The notes beneath the pieces are model-generated. The model was not told the origin of the DNA. It saw only the letters and a list, made by a program, of their open reading frames with translations, and did not search any database. 64,000 nucleotides of DNA from Lysobacter_C viscosus (GTDB lineage Bacteria; Pseudomonadota; Gammaproteobacteria; Xanthomonadales; Xanthomonadaceae): the NCBI RefSeq assembly GCF_046600715.1, contig NZ_JBJMAV010000004.1:124001-188000 (forward strand). The letters are read 5' to 3'. Positions 19,180 through 27,883 of this stretch are shown here, in pieces (the stretch's first letter is position 1; every line of letters begins with the position of its first letter). Both the position numbers and the translations under genes were made by a program.

Positions 19180-19185
19180 ATTTTA
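19180..19185 (-). promoter_or_regulatory. Possible -10 box for the aminotransferase
   Basis: TAAAAT on the minus strand, with a weak TTACGC (19203-19208) 17 bases further upstream as -35. Transcription from here would give a leader of about 80 bases containing the hairpin at 19,119-19,142. It is a visual match only. Confidence 0.35.
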
Positions 19186-19347
19186 GCATCCGGGCCGGGG
19201 CGGCGTAACCCCCTGCACCCACCCGCCCGCCCAGGCATCCACCCAGTCATCCGCGTGGCCGGGCGTTAGAACCGCCAGTTTGGCGTGGCGCCACGGCGCG
19301 GTCGATAATGCCGGCCCGCTGCTGGCCCCTGGCGCCAAGCCATCGCC

Positions 19348-20409
19348 TTGAAGAAGTCCGACTTCCACTACGACCTGCCGCCCGGGCTGATCGCGCAGGC
19401 GCCACTTGCCTCGCGTTCGGCCAGTCGGCTGCTGGTCGTGCCGCCGGCGCCGGCACCCTATGCCGATGCGTCGTTCGGCGACCTGCCCGGCCTGCTGTCG
19501 CCGGGCGACCTGCTGGTATTCAACGACACCCGTGTCATCCCGGCGCGCCTGTTCGGGCAGAAGTCGACCGGCGGCCGCGTGGAGATCCTGATCGAGCGCC
19601 TGCTGGGAGGTGACGAGGCGCGCGCGCAACTGGGCGTGAGCAAGTCGCCCAGGCCCGGCGCCCGCATCGAACTGGACGCCGGGGGCCAGGCCGAGGTGCT
19701 CGGCCGCGATGGCGAGTTCTACCGGTTGCGCTTCAACGTCGCGGCGCCATTGGAGTCCTGGCTGCTGGACGCCGGCCGGCTGCCGCTGCCGCCCTACATC
19801 CAGCGCGAGCCCGGCCGCGACGACATCGAGCGCTACCAGACGGTATTCGCACGCGAAGTGGGCGCGGTGGCGGCACCCACGGCCGGCCTGCATTTCGACG
19901 ATGCCCTGCTGGCGGCGCTGCGCGACAGGGGCATCGACATCGGCCACGTCACTCTTCACGTGGGTGCGGGCACGTTCCAGCCCGTGCGTGTGGAACAGCT
20001 GGACCGCCACGTGATGCACAGCGAGTGGCTCAACGTCGGCGCCGGGCTGGTGGAGCAGGTCCGCCGCACGCGTGCCGCCGGCGGACGGGTGATCGGCGTC
20101 GGCACCACCGTGGTGCGGGCGCTGGAGTCGGCCATGCGGGACACGCCCGGCGGCGGGCGCGATCTGCAACCGTTCGCGGGCGAGACCCGGCTGTTCATCC
20201 TGCCCGGCTACCGCATCACCGCCGTCGACGCGCTGGTCACCAACTTCCACCTGCCCGAGAGCACCCTGCTGATGATGATCTCCGCCTTCGCCGGCAAGGA
20301 CCGGGTGTTCGACGCCTACCGGCATGCTATCGAGCAGCGCTACCGGTTCTTCTCGTATGGCGATGCGATGCTGCTATGGCCCCGGCGCGACGGGGAGGGG
20401 GGGGCGTGA
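19348..20409 (+). CDS. queA: S-adenosylmethionine:tRNA ribosyltransferase-isomerase QueA
   Basis: Forms epoxyqueuosine at the tRNA wobble position from preQ1. The start is TTG 19348, giving KKSDFHYDLPPGLIAQAPL, the standard QueA N-terminus. Other family motifs are DLLVFNDTRVIPARLFGQK, AAPTAGLHFDDALL, VGAGTFQPVRVE and IGVGTTVVRALES. The length is 353 aa, normal. The next gene, tgt, encodes the preceding step of queuosine synthesis. Confidence 0.96.
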   Translation: MKKSDFHYDLPPGLIAQAPLASRSASRLLVVPPAPAPYADASFGDLPGLLSPGDLLVFNDTRVIPARLFGQKSTGGRVEILIERLLGGDEARAQLGVSKSPRPGARIELDAGGQAEVLGRDGEFYRLRFNVAAPLESWLLDAGRLPLPPYIQREPGRDDIERYQTVFAREVGAVAAPTAGLHFDDALLAALRDRGIDIGHVTLHVGAGTFQPVRVEQLDRHVMHSEWLNVGAGLVEQVRRTRAAGGRVIGVGTTVVRALESAMRDTPGGGRDLQPFAGETRLFILPGYRITAVDALVTNFHLPESTLLMMISAFAGKDRVFDAYRHAIEQRYRFFSYGDAMLLWPRRDGEGGA

Positions 20410-20479
20410 TTGCGGGCCCTCTCCCGGCCGCGCTGCGAATCGTGCCGCAATGCCGAGCGCCTTTCCGGGGACGTCCCGC

Positions 20480-21586
20480 ATGAGCCGCATGGACTTCCAG
20501 CTGCTGGGCACCGACGGCGGCGCCCGCCGCGGCCGGCTGACCTTTCCGCGGGGCGCGGTCGAAACACCGGCCTTCATGCCGGTGGGCACCTACGGGTCGG
20601 TCAAGGGGGTGTTTCCGCAGGACATCCGCGCTCTGGGTGCGCAGATGATCCTGGGCAACACCTTCCACCTGTACCTGCGCCCCGGGCTGGAGGTGATCGG
20701 CGAGCACGGTGGCCTGCACGGTTTCACCCGCTGGGACGGGCCGATCCTTACCGATTCGGGCGGTTTCCAGGTGTTCTCGCTGGCGCACAAGCGCAAGATC
20801 ACCGAGGCGGGCGTGACCTTTGCAGCCCCCACCGACGGCAGCAAGGTGTTCCTGGGGCCCGAGGAGAGCATGCAGATCCAGAAGGTGCTCGACTCGGACG
20901 TGGTGATGATCTTCGACGAGTGCACCCCGTACCCGGCCACCGAAGAGGTCGCAGCCGCGTCGATGGAGCTGAGCCTGCGCTGGGCGGAACGCTCGAAGAG
21001 GGCGCACGAGGGCAACGACGCGGCGCTGTTCGGCATCGTGCAGGGCGGCGTGCACCGGGACCTGCGCAGCCGTTCGGCGGCGGCGCTGCGCGACATCGGC
21101 TTCGACGGTTACGCCATCGGTGGGCTGGCGGTGGGGGAACCCGAGCACGAACGCAACGCGATGCTCGACCACACCGCGCCGCAGCTGCCGCAGGACCGCC
21201 CGCGCTACCTGATGGGCGTGGGTCGGCCGGAGGACCTGGTGGAGTCGGTCGCGCGCGGGGTCGACATGTTCGACTGCGTGATGCCGACCCGCAACGGCCG
21301 CAACGGGCACCTGTTCACCTCGACCGGCACGGTGCGCATCCGCAACGCGAAGTACGAGCACGACCTGCGTCCGATCGAGGAAGGGTGCGACTGCCGGGCA
21401 TGCGCCGGCGGCTTCAGCCGCGCCTACCTGCGGCACCTGGACCGGTGCAACGAAATGCTCGGGCCGATGCTGGGCACGCTGCACAACCTGCGCTACTACC
21501 AGCGCCTCATGGCGCAGATGCGCGACGCGATCGAACGTGGCGCATTCGCTGCGTTCCGGGAGGCCTTCCACGCCGCGAGGGCGTAA
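20480..21586 (+). CDS. tgt: Queuine/preQ1 tRNA-guanine transglycosylase
   Basis: Exchanges G34 of tRNAs for preQ1. GTYGSVKGVFPQDIRALGAQ and LTDSGGFQVFSLAHKRKI (with the catalytic Asp of DSGGFQ) are present. FDCVMPTRNGRNGHLFT carries the nucleophilic Asp. The zinc site is CDCRACAGGFSRAYLRHL. I chose ATG 20480; an in-frame ATG nine bases on would also give a normal protein. The length is 368 aa. It is grouped with queA upstream and yajC-secDF downstream, as in E. coli. Confidence 0.96.
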   Translation: MSRMDFQLLGTDGGARRGRLTFPRGAVETPAFMPVGTYGSVKGVFPQDIRALGAQMILGNTFHLYLRPGLEVIGEHGGLHGFTRWDGPILTDSGGFQVFSLAHKRKITEAGVTFAAPTDGSKVFLGPEESMQIQKVLDSDVVMIFDECTPYPATEEVAAASMELSLRWAERSKRAHEGNDAALFGIVQGGVHRDLRSRSAAALRDIGFDGYAIGGLAVGEPEHERNAMLDHTAPQLPQDRPRYLMGVGRPEDLVESVARGVDMFDCVMPTRNGRNGHLFTSTGTVRIRNAKYEHDLRPIEEGCDCRACAGGFSRAYLRHLDRCNEMLGPMLGTLHNLRYYQRLMAQMRDAIERGAFAAFREAFHAARA

Positions 21587-21697
21587 GCCGGGGGCCGGGA
21601 TCGGAAGGTCAGGGCGGCCCCGGGGCTCCGCAGCAGGGTGCGGTGGCGGAGGCGTGGCATAATCCCCGGCTATTTTCAGATCCGCCAAGGCCCAGAC

Positions 21698-22033
21698 ATG
21701 AACCTGCTCGACCTCGTGATCGCCCCCGCCCACGCCGCCGCCCAGCCGGCCGCGCCCGGCTTCGGCATGTCGCTGCTGTTCCCGATCCTGCTGATCGCGA
21801 TCATGTATTTCCTGATGATCCGCCCGCAGATGAAGCGCGCCAAGGAACACAAGGCGATGCTGGAGAAGCTTTCTCGCGGCGACGAGGTCATCACCAACGG
21901 TGGCATCGCGGGCACGGTCACCGACCTCGGCGACAGCTTCATCACCGTGGAGATCGCCGACAACGTGCGCATCCGCGTGCAGAAGGGCGCGATCGCCAAC
22001 GTCCTGCCCAAGGGCACCTTGAAGTCGGCCTGA
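21698..22033 (+). CDS. yajC: Sec translocase accessory protein YajC
   Basis: A 111-aa protein with one TM helix (about 22-42, containing FPILLIAIMYFLMIRPQMKR) and a basic cytoplasmic part AKEHKAMLEKLSRGDEVITNGGIAGTV. This is the YajC/PreA signature. YajC joins SecDF in the holotranslocon. ATG 21698 was chosen over an upstream in-frame ATG with a non-family leader. Confidence 0.96.
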   Translation: MNLLDLVIAPAHAAAQPAAPGFGMSLLFPILLIAIMYFLMIRPQMKRAKEHKAMLEKLSRGDEVITNGGIAGTVTDLGDSFITVEIADNVRIRVQKGAIANVLPKGTLKSA

Positions 22034-22092
22034 ACGCCGCCACCCTCTAGGCTCGTTTCCGGCGGCCACCCGGCCGCCGCGGGGTCCATTCG

Positions 22093-23991
22093 ATGCTGAC
22101 TTACGCACGCTGGCAGTACATCGTCATCCTGATCGTCCTGGTGTTTGGCGGCCTGTATGCGCTGCCCAACGTGTTCCCGCAGGATCCCTCCGTGCAGGTC
22201 ACCGCCAACCGGGGATCGGTGGTGGACGAGGGGCTGCGGTCCCGGATCCAGTCCGAACTCGGCGCCGCCGGGGTGTCGTTCAAGTCGGTGGACATCGACA
22301 ACGGCAACCTGCTGGTACGGCTGCCCAACCCGGACATGCAGGTCAAGGCGGCCGACACCCTGCGCCCCGAGCTGGGCAACGACTACGTCGTCGCGCTCAA
22401 CGTGGCGTCCACCGTGCCCGACTGGCTGGATGCGATCGGCGCCGCGCCGATGGTCCTTGGCCTGGACCTGCAGGGCGGCGTGCACTTCACCATGCAGGTG
22501 GACCAGGCGGCGGCCCTGGACAAGCGGCTTGACGTCATGGCCGAGGACATCCGGGTACTGCTGCGCGAAAACCGGGTGCGCTACCAGTCGGTCGAACGTC
22601 GCGCCGACGGCGCCATCCTGGCAACGCTGCCCAACGCCCAGGACGCCGAAAGCGCACGCAAGCTGGTGATGGAGAGCCTCGGGCAGGCCTCGCCGGGCAT
22701 GATGGCCGGCCAGTCCAGCCTGGACGCGCAGGTGGAGGGCAGTACCGTGGTGGTGCGCATGTCGGAGGCCGAACTCGGCCGCCTGACCGCCGACGCCATC
22801 GAACAGAACGTCGGCACGCTGCGCAACCGCGTCAATGCGCTGGGCGTGTCCGAACCGATCATCCAGCGCCAGGGCGACGACCGCATCGTGGTGCAGTTGC
22901 CCGGCGTGCAGGACACCGCGCAGGCCAAGCGCATCATCGGCGCGACCGCGACCCTGGAGTACCGCGCCGCGCTTGAAGGCAATGCCTACGACGCGGTCGC
23001 GACCGGCATCGTGCCGCCCGAAGCCCGCGTCTACTACCGGCGTGACGTGGGGCCGGACGGCAAGCCGATCCCGGTGTTGCTCAGCCGCCGCGTGATCACC
23101 ACCGGCGACCAGCTGGTGGGTGCGACGTCCGGACTGGACCCGCAGTCGGGCACCCCGTCGGTATCGGTGCGGTTGAATGCGGCCGGCGGGCAACGCATGT
23201 TCGACTTCACCAGCCAGAACGTCGGCAAGCCGATGGCGGTGGTGTTCATCGAGCGCCTTCCCGAGGTGCGGATGGTGGACGGCAAGGAAGTACGCACGAC
23301 CCGGATCAACGAAGAGGTGATCTCGGTCGCCAACATCAACGGGGTGTTCGGCCGCGACTTCCAGACCACCGGCCTGGACAGCATGCAGGAGGCGGCCGAC
23401 CTGGCGCTGCTGCTGCGCTCGGGTTCGCTGGCCGCGCCGATGGACTTCATCGAAGAGCGCGTGGTCGGCCCCAGCCTGGGCGCGGAGAACGTCGAGCGCG
23501 GTCTGAAGGCGATCGTCTTCTCGTTCGCCTTCACCCTGGTGTTCTTCGTCGTCTACTACCGCATGTTCGGCGTGATCACCTGCCTTGCGTTGATCATCAA
23601 CCTGGTGATGGTGGTCGCGGTGATGTCGATGTTCGGCGCCACGCTCACCTTGCCGGGCCTGGCGGGCATCGCGCTGACCGTGGGCCTGTCGGTGGATGCC
23701 AACGTGCTGATCAACGAACGAATACGCGAGGAGTTGAGGGCGGGCCTCCCGGCCAAGGCGGCGATCGCTGCGGGTTACGAGAAGGCCTCCGGTTCGATCG
23801 TGGACGCCAACATCACCGCGATCCTGGCCGGCCTTGCGCTGTTCGCTTTCGGTACCGGCCCGGTCAAGGGCTTCGCGGTGGCACTGGTGGTGGGCATCCT
23901 GACCTCCATGTACACCGCGGTTTCGGCCTCGCGCGGCATCGCCACGCTGATCTACGGTGGCCGCCGCAAGCTCAAGTCAATCGCGATCTGA
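22093..23991 (+). CDS. secD: Protein export membrane protein SecD
   Basis: Subunit of the SecDF complex that uses the proton gradient to aid late protein translocation. The 632-aa protein has TM1 at about 9-27, then the large periplasmic P1 region starting at LGLDLQGGVHFTMQVD. The TM4 region has TLPGLAGIALTVGLSVDANV with the conserved Asp needed for proton flow. It follows yajC and precedes secF by nine bases. Confidence 0.97.
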   Translation: MLTYARWQYIVILIVLVFGGLYALPNVFPQDPSVQVTANRGSVVDEGLRSRIQSELGAAGVSFKSVDIDNGNLLVRLPNPDMQVKAADTLRPELGNDYVVALNVASTVPDWLDAIGAAPMVLGLDLQGGVHFTMQVDQAAALDKRLDVMAEDIRVLLRENRVRYQSVERRADGAILATLPNAQDAESARKLVMESLGQASPGMMAGQSSLDAQVEGSTVVVRMSEAELGRLTADAIEQNVGTLRNRVNALGVSEPIIQRQGDDRIVVQLPGVQDTAQAKRIIGATATLEYRAALEGNAYDAVATGIVPPEARVYYRRDVGPDGKPIPVLLSRRVITTGDQLVGATSGLDPQSGTPSVSVRLNAAGGQRMFDFTSQNVGKPMAVVFIERLPEVRMVDGKEVRTTRINEEVISVANINGVFGRDFQTTGLDSMQEAADLALLLRSGSLAAPMDFIEERVVGPSLGAENVERGLKAIVFSFAFTLVFFVVYYRMFGVITCLALIINLVMVVAVMSMFGATLTLPGLAGIALTVGLSVDANVLINERIREELRAGLPAKAAIAAGYEKASGSIVDANITAILAGLALFAFGTGPVKGFAVALVVGILTSMYTAVSASRGIATLIYGGRRKLKSIAI

Positions 23992-24000
23992 CGGGGACGC

Positions 24001-24969
24001 ATGATGAAACCTTTCACCCTGTTTCCCCACGACAGCAACTTCGACTTCATGCGCGTGCGCTGGGTCTCGCTGGGCATCGCCCTGGTGATGATGCTGGTGG
24101 CCATCGGCGCGATCGCCTCCAAGGGCTTCAACTTCGCGCTCGACTTCACCGGCGGCACCGTTACCGAGCTGCGCTTCGCGCAACCGGTGGACGTCGACGG
24201 CGTGCGCCAGCGGCTGGACGCGGCGGGCTACCCGGGCGCGCAGGTGCAGACCTTCGGCTCGGGCAACGACCTGTTGATCCGCCTGCAGCCCAAGGACGGT
24301 GCGGCCGGCGCCGAGGGCGTGGTCGATTCCGACACCGCCGCCGAGGTGCAACGGGCGGCGTCCACCGCCGACAACCCCGGCACGGTGCTGAGCAGCGAGT
24401 TCGTCGGCCCCCAGGTCGGCAGGGAGCTCGCGCTCAACGGCATCTGGGCGCTGATCTTCGTCGTCATCGGCTTCCTGATCTACATCTCGATCCGCTTCGA
24501 GAAGAAGTTCGCCATCGCCGCGGTCATCACCACGCTGCACGACGTGCTGATCGTCGCCGGCTGGTTCGCGCTGTGGGGCCACGAGTTCGACCTGACCGTG
24601 CTGGCCGGCCTGCTGTCGGTGATGGGCTTCTCGATCAACGACACGATCGTGGTCTTCGACCGCGTTCGCGAGAACTTCCGCTCGATGCGCGCGGACCCGG
24701 TGGCGATCCTCAACCGATCGATCAACCAGACGCTGTCGCGCACGATCATCACCTCGTTCGTGGCGCTGCTGTCGATGGTCGCGCTGTACCTCTACGGCGG
24801 TGGTTCGCTGGAAGGCATGGCCGAGTCGCTGATCGTGGGCATCATCATCGGTACGCTCTCGTCCATCTTCGTGGCCTGCCCGCTGCTGACGCTGGGATTC
24901 CTGCGGGTCACCAAGCAGGACCTGATGCCCAAGGCCCGCGACGAGGAGGCACTGGCGCGACGTCCCTGA
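24001..24969 (+). CDS. secF: Protein export membrane protein SecF
   Basis: A 322-aa partner of SecD. TM1 lies at about 22-42, then FNFALDFTGGTVTELRF opens the periplasmic P4 domain. Five further helices include GLLSVMGFSINDTIVVFDRVREN, the conserved motif with the functional Asp. It begins nine bases after secD and is followed by a strong terminator. Confidence 0.97.
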   Translation: MMKPFTLFPHDSNFDFMRVRWVSLGIALVMMLVAIGAIASKGFNFALDFTGGTVTELRFAQPVDVDGVRQRLDAAGYPGAQVQTFGSGNDLLIRLQPKDGAAGAEGVVDSDTAAEVQRAASTADNPGTVLSSEFVGPQVGRELALNGIWALIFVVIGFLIYISIRFEKKFAIAAVITTLHDVLIVAGWFALWGHEFDLTVLAGLLSVMGFSINDTIVVFDRVRENFRSMRADPVAILNRSINQTLSRTIITSFVALLSMVALYLYGGGSLEGMAESLIVGIIIGTLSSIFVACPLLTLGFLRVTKQDLMPKARDEEALARRP

Positions 24970-24991
24970 TGCCAGGGCGTCCGTGTCACGG

Positions 24992-25020
24992 AAAAGGCCG
25001 CGCGGTTGCGCGGCCTTTTT
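24992..25020. terminator. Bidirectional terminator between secF and suhB
   Basis: Stem GGCCGCGC-GGTT-GCGCGGCC with AAAA on the left and TTTTT on the right. It lies between the convergent ends of secF and the inositol monophosphatase gene. Confidence 0.9.
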
Positions 25021-25094
25021 CATTGGCCAGGCCGGTCGCCGGCGTGGACGGGGGCGTCCCGCCCCCGGTCCGGCGCAGCGCCGCCACCTGCCGG

Positions 25095-25922
25095 TCAGTC
25101 GAACGAGCTGGCGTACCCGGTGTTGACGATCTTGTGCTGCAGCGCATCGGCGACCTTGATGTTGCCGGCCAGCAGCGGCCGCGGAGCGACGCCGCGCGCG
25201 TCCATCGGGCCCGTGCCGCGTCCGCGGAAGTCGGACACCTTGCCGCCCGATTCACGGACCATCAGTGCGCCGGCGGCGATGTCCCACGGCTTTACCCCTG
25301 CCTCGAAATAGGCGTCGGCGCGCCCGCATGCCACGTAGGCCAGGTCCAGCGCGGCCGAACCCGTGCGGCGGATATCCTCGGCTTCGGTCAGCAGCGTGTC
25401 GACGCACTTGAGATGGGCACTGGCGCGGCTGCGTTCGCGCGGCGGAAAGCCGGTGAACAGCATCGCCCCGGACAGGTCCCGACGGTCGGCCACGCGCACG
25501 CGCTTCTCGTTCAGCTGGGTCCCGCTGCCCCGGCTGGAGGTGAACAGCTCGTTGCGGAGTGGATCGAAGATCACCCCGTGGATGGGCTCGCCGTTCTCCA
25601 CCAGCGCGATGGAGACGCAGAAGTGGGGGATCCCGCGAAGGTAGTTGCTGGTGCCGTCCAGCGGGTCGATGACCCAAGTGAAGCGGCTGCCGCCACGGCC
25701 CGGGGTCTGGCCGCTTTCCTCGCCGAGGATCGCGTAGTCCGGGGTGGAGCGGCGGAACTCCTTGATGATTTCCTTCTCGGCCAGCTGGTCGACTTCGCTG
25801 GCGAAGTCCATCCGGTCCTTCTCGACCACGTTGAGCGCGTCGAGCTTGTACATGTGCCGCAACAGCACGTTGCCTGCGGCGCGGGCGGCCTTGACCATGA
25901 GGGTGACGGCGGGTTTCTGCAT
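25095..25922 (-). CDS. suhB: Inositol-1-monophosphatase family protein SuhB
   Basis: A 275-aa FIG-superfamily phosphatase. The metal-site motifs EESG and DPLDGTSNYLRGIPHF, and the C-terminal AYFEAGVKPWDIAAGALMVRESGG, are intact. The E. coli homologue also acts with the Nus factors in rRNA antitermination; whether that holds here is unknown. ATG 25922 (QKPAVTLMVKAARAAGNVLL) matches the family N-terminus; the frame continues upstream without homology. It is divergent from trmJ, the usual suhB/trmJ pairing. Confidence 0.95.
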   Translation of the reverse strand: MQKPAVTLMVKAARAAGNVLLRHMYKLDALNVVEKDRMDFASEVDQLAEKEIIKEFRRSTPDYAILGEESGQTPGRGGSRFTWVIDPLDGTSNYLRGIPHFCVSIALVENGEPIHGVIFDPLRNELFTSSRGSGTQLNEKRVRVADRRDLSGAMLFTGFPPRERSRASAHLKCVDTLLTEAEDIRRTGSAALDLAYVACGRADAYFEAGVKPWDIAAGALMVRESGGKVSDFRGRGTGPMDARGVAPRPLLAGNIKVADALQHKIVNTGYASSFD

Positions 25923-26017
25923 GGACAACGGCCTCGCGGGAGGTGGGGGACGGACTGGCGGGGGAAAAGAGCGGGCCCGTCCTGGCGACGGGGCCGCGGA
26001 GTTTACCATTGCCCACC

Positions 26018-26854
26018 ATGACCATCGCATCCGCCTCCGCCCCCGACCTTCCCGCCGCTGACGCTGCCACGGGCCATCGCCTGCGGGTGGTGCTGGTGGG
26101 CACCCAGCACCCCGGCAACATCGGCTCGGCCGCACGGGCGCTCAAGACCATGGGCCTGGCGCGGCTGGTGCTGGTCGCGCCGGAGAAAGCGCCCAACGCC
26201 GAGTCCAGCGCGTTGGCCGCGGGCGCCGACGACGTACTGCAGGCCGCGGAGGTCCACGCCACCCTGGCCGATGCCGTGGCCGATTGCCGGCTGGTGCTGG
26301 GCTGCACCGCACGCAGTCGGCGGGTGTCGCTGGAGGAGCTGTCGCCAAGGGCAGCGGCCCCGCGCGCGGTCGCCGCGGCGGCGGCTGGCGGCGAGGTGGC
26401 GCTGGTGTTCGGGCGCGAACGCACCGGCCTGGACAATGACGAGCTGCAGCTGTGCCACGCGGCCATCCACATCCCCGCCAACCCGGACTACAGCTCGCTC
26501 AACCTGGCCGCGGCGGTGCAGGTGGTGGCCTACGAGGTGCGGCTGGCGCTGATGGGGGACGCCGCTCCCCCGGCAGGGTCGAGCGACCGGGGGCATGCCA
26601 CCGTGTCCGCCGACACCGCGGACCCGCGCGACGAGCCCGCCACCCACGCGCACCTGGAGGGCCTCTTCGCCCAGCTGGCCGACACCCTGGACGAGATCGA
26701 CTTCCACAAGGGCAGGGCGCCCGAGTCGGCGATGCGCAAGTTGCGGCGGGTGTTCCTGCGGGCCGACCTGGACGTTCGCGAGGTGCGACTGCTGCGGGGC
26801 GTGCTTGCCGACGCCCAGCGCATGGCGCGGATGGCGGGCCACGATGGGGCCTAG
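26018..26854 (+). CDS. trmJ: tRNA (cytidine/uridine-2'-O)-methyltransferase TrmJ
   Basis: SPOUT-class methyltransferase that modifies residue 32 of tRNAs. The N-terminal motif VVLVGTQHPGNIGSAARALKTMG is near residues 20-42. VFGRERTGLDNDELQLCH and IPANPDYSSLNLAAAVQ form the knotted SAM site. The C-terminal DEIDFHKGRAPESAMRKLRRVF is also typical. ATG 26018 was chosen. A stretch of about 25 residues (PPAGSSDRGHATVSADTADP) looks like a family-variable linker. The length is 278 aa. Confidence 0.95.
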   Translation: MTIASASAPDLPAADAATGHRLRVVLVGTQHPGNIGSAARALKTMGLARLVLVAPEKAPNAESSALAAGADDVLQAAEVHATLADAVADCRLVLGCTARSRRVSLEELSPRAAAPRAVAAAAAGGEVALVFGRERTGLDNDELQLCHAAIHIPANPDYSSLNLAAAVQVVAYEVRLALMGDAAPPAGSSDRGHATVSADTADPRDEPATHAHLEGLFAQLADTLDEIDFHKGRAPESAMRKLRRVFLRADLDVREVRLLRGVLADAQRMARMAGHDGA

Positions 26855-26953
26855 GGTGCGGCCGCCAGGCCCGGTGCGGCGTTCGGTACGGTATCCGGCG
26901 GGCCCGGCTTGCATTACGCTCGCGCTCTGTCTTTGCAGTTTCCGGGGCCGTCC

Positions 26954-27883
26954 TTGATCGCATGCTTCAGTCGCCTGGCCGGGCTCGTGCTCGCGCTTGC
27001 GGCGGGCGCCGCCCTGGCCGCGCCGCCCCAGGTCTATGACGACCCCGGCGTGCTGGTGCTGGGGCGCATCAGCGACGACCCCAAGTCGCACTACGAGCAG
27101 CTCAAGCCGCTTCTGGACTACGTGGTCCCGCGGATGGCGGACGTGGGCATCCGCGAAGGCCGGATCCTGATGGCGCGCGATGCCCAGCAGATGGCCAGCT
27201 ATCTCCGGCGCGGTCGCGTGGACTGGGTGACCGAGACCGCCGGTACCGGCATGCTGCTGCAGGCGCGGGCCAATGCGGCGCCGCTGCTGCTGACCGAGCG
27301 CGATGGCGTGCAGCACTACCACAGCGTCTTCTTCGCCCGCCGCGACAGCGGAATAGACGGGCTGGGAGACCTGAAGGGTCGGCGCCTGGCCTTCCAGTTG
27401 CCGTCCTCCACCAGCGCTTACTTCGTGCCCGCCGGCGCCCTGCTGGCCGAAGGGCTGCAGCTGGAAATCCTGTTGTCGCCGCAGGACCGCATGCAGTCCG
27501 AGGCGGTGGGCTACCTGTTCGCGCGCTCTGAACTCAACATCTCCACCTGGGTGCACAAGGGCCTGGTGGACGTGGGGGTGATGAGCAACCTGGACTGGGG
27601 CAACCCCCAGCGCATGCCCGCCGCCTTCCGCGACGACCTGGTGGTCTTCGCGCGCAGTGCCGACTACCCGCGTGCGATCGAACTGGTACGCGGGGACCTG
27701 GAGGCGCCGGTGCTGGCGCGCTTGCGCGAGGTGCTGATCCAGGCCGCACGCGACCCCGATGCCGGTGACGCGCTGCTGCGCTTCTTCAAGACCACCCGCT
27801 TCCTGCCGCTGGACGACGCCTCCCTGCAGGCGTTGGGGCGCATCGGACGCGACGTCGAACGCGTCCGCGCGGAGGTCGAATGA
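26954..27883 (+). CDS. PhnD-like periplasmic solute-binding protein
   Basis: A 309-aa protein similar to phosphate/phosphonate ABC-transporter binding proteins. The N-terminal signal peptide (about 1-24, GLVLALAAGAALAA) predicts export. The mature part has VLGRISDDPKSHYEQLKPLLDYV, VTETAGTGML, a SVFFARRDSGI strand and LKGRRLAFQLPSSTSAYFVP, typical of PhnD folds. The start is uncertain: TTG 26954 gives the best signal peptide, and TTG 26909 adds 15 residues. No ABC permease or ATPase is adjacent. It overlaps the GGDEF-EAL gene by four bases, so a sensory role for that protein is likely. Confidence 0.8.
   Translation: MIACFSRLAGLVLALAAGAALAAPPQVYDDPGVLVLGRISDDPKSHYEQLKPLLDYVVPRMADVGIREGRILMARDAQQMASYLRRGRVDWVTETAGTGMLLQARANAAPLLLTERDGVQHYHSVFFARRDSGIDGLGDLKGRRLAFQLPSSTSAYFVPAGALLAEGLQLEILLSPQDRMQSEAVGYLFARSELNISTWVHKGLVDVGVMSNLDWGNPQRMPAAFRDDLVVFARSADYPRAIELVRGDLEAPVLARLREVLIQAARDPDAGDALLRFFKTTRFLPLDDASLQALGRIGRDVERVRAEVE

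Noticed and set aside
20327..22108. Minus-strand frame of 593 codons opposite tgt and yajC
   Set aside because: Shadow frame; tgt catalytic and zinc motifs lie on the plus strand.
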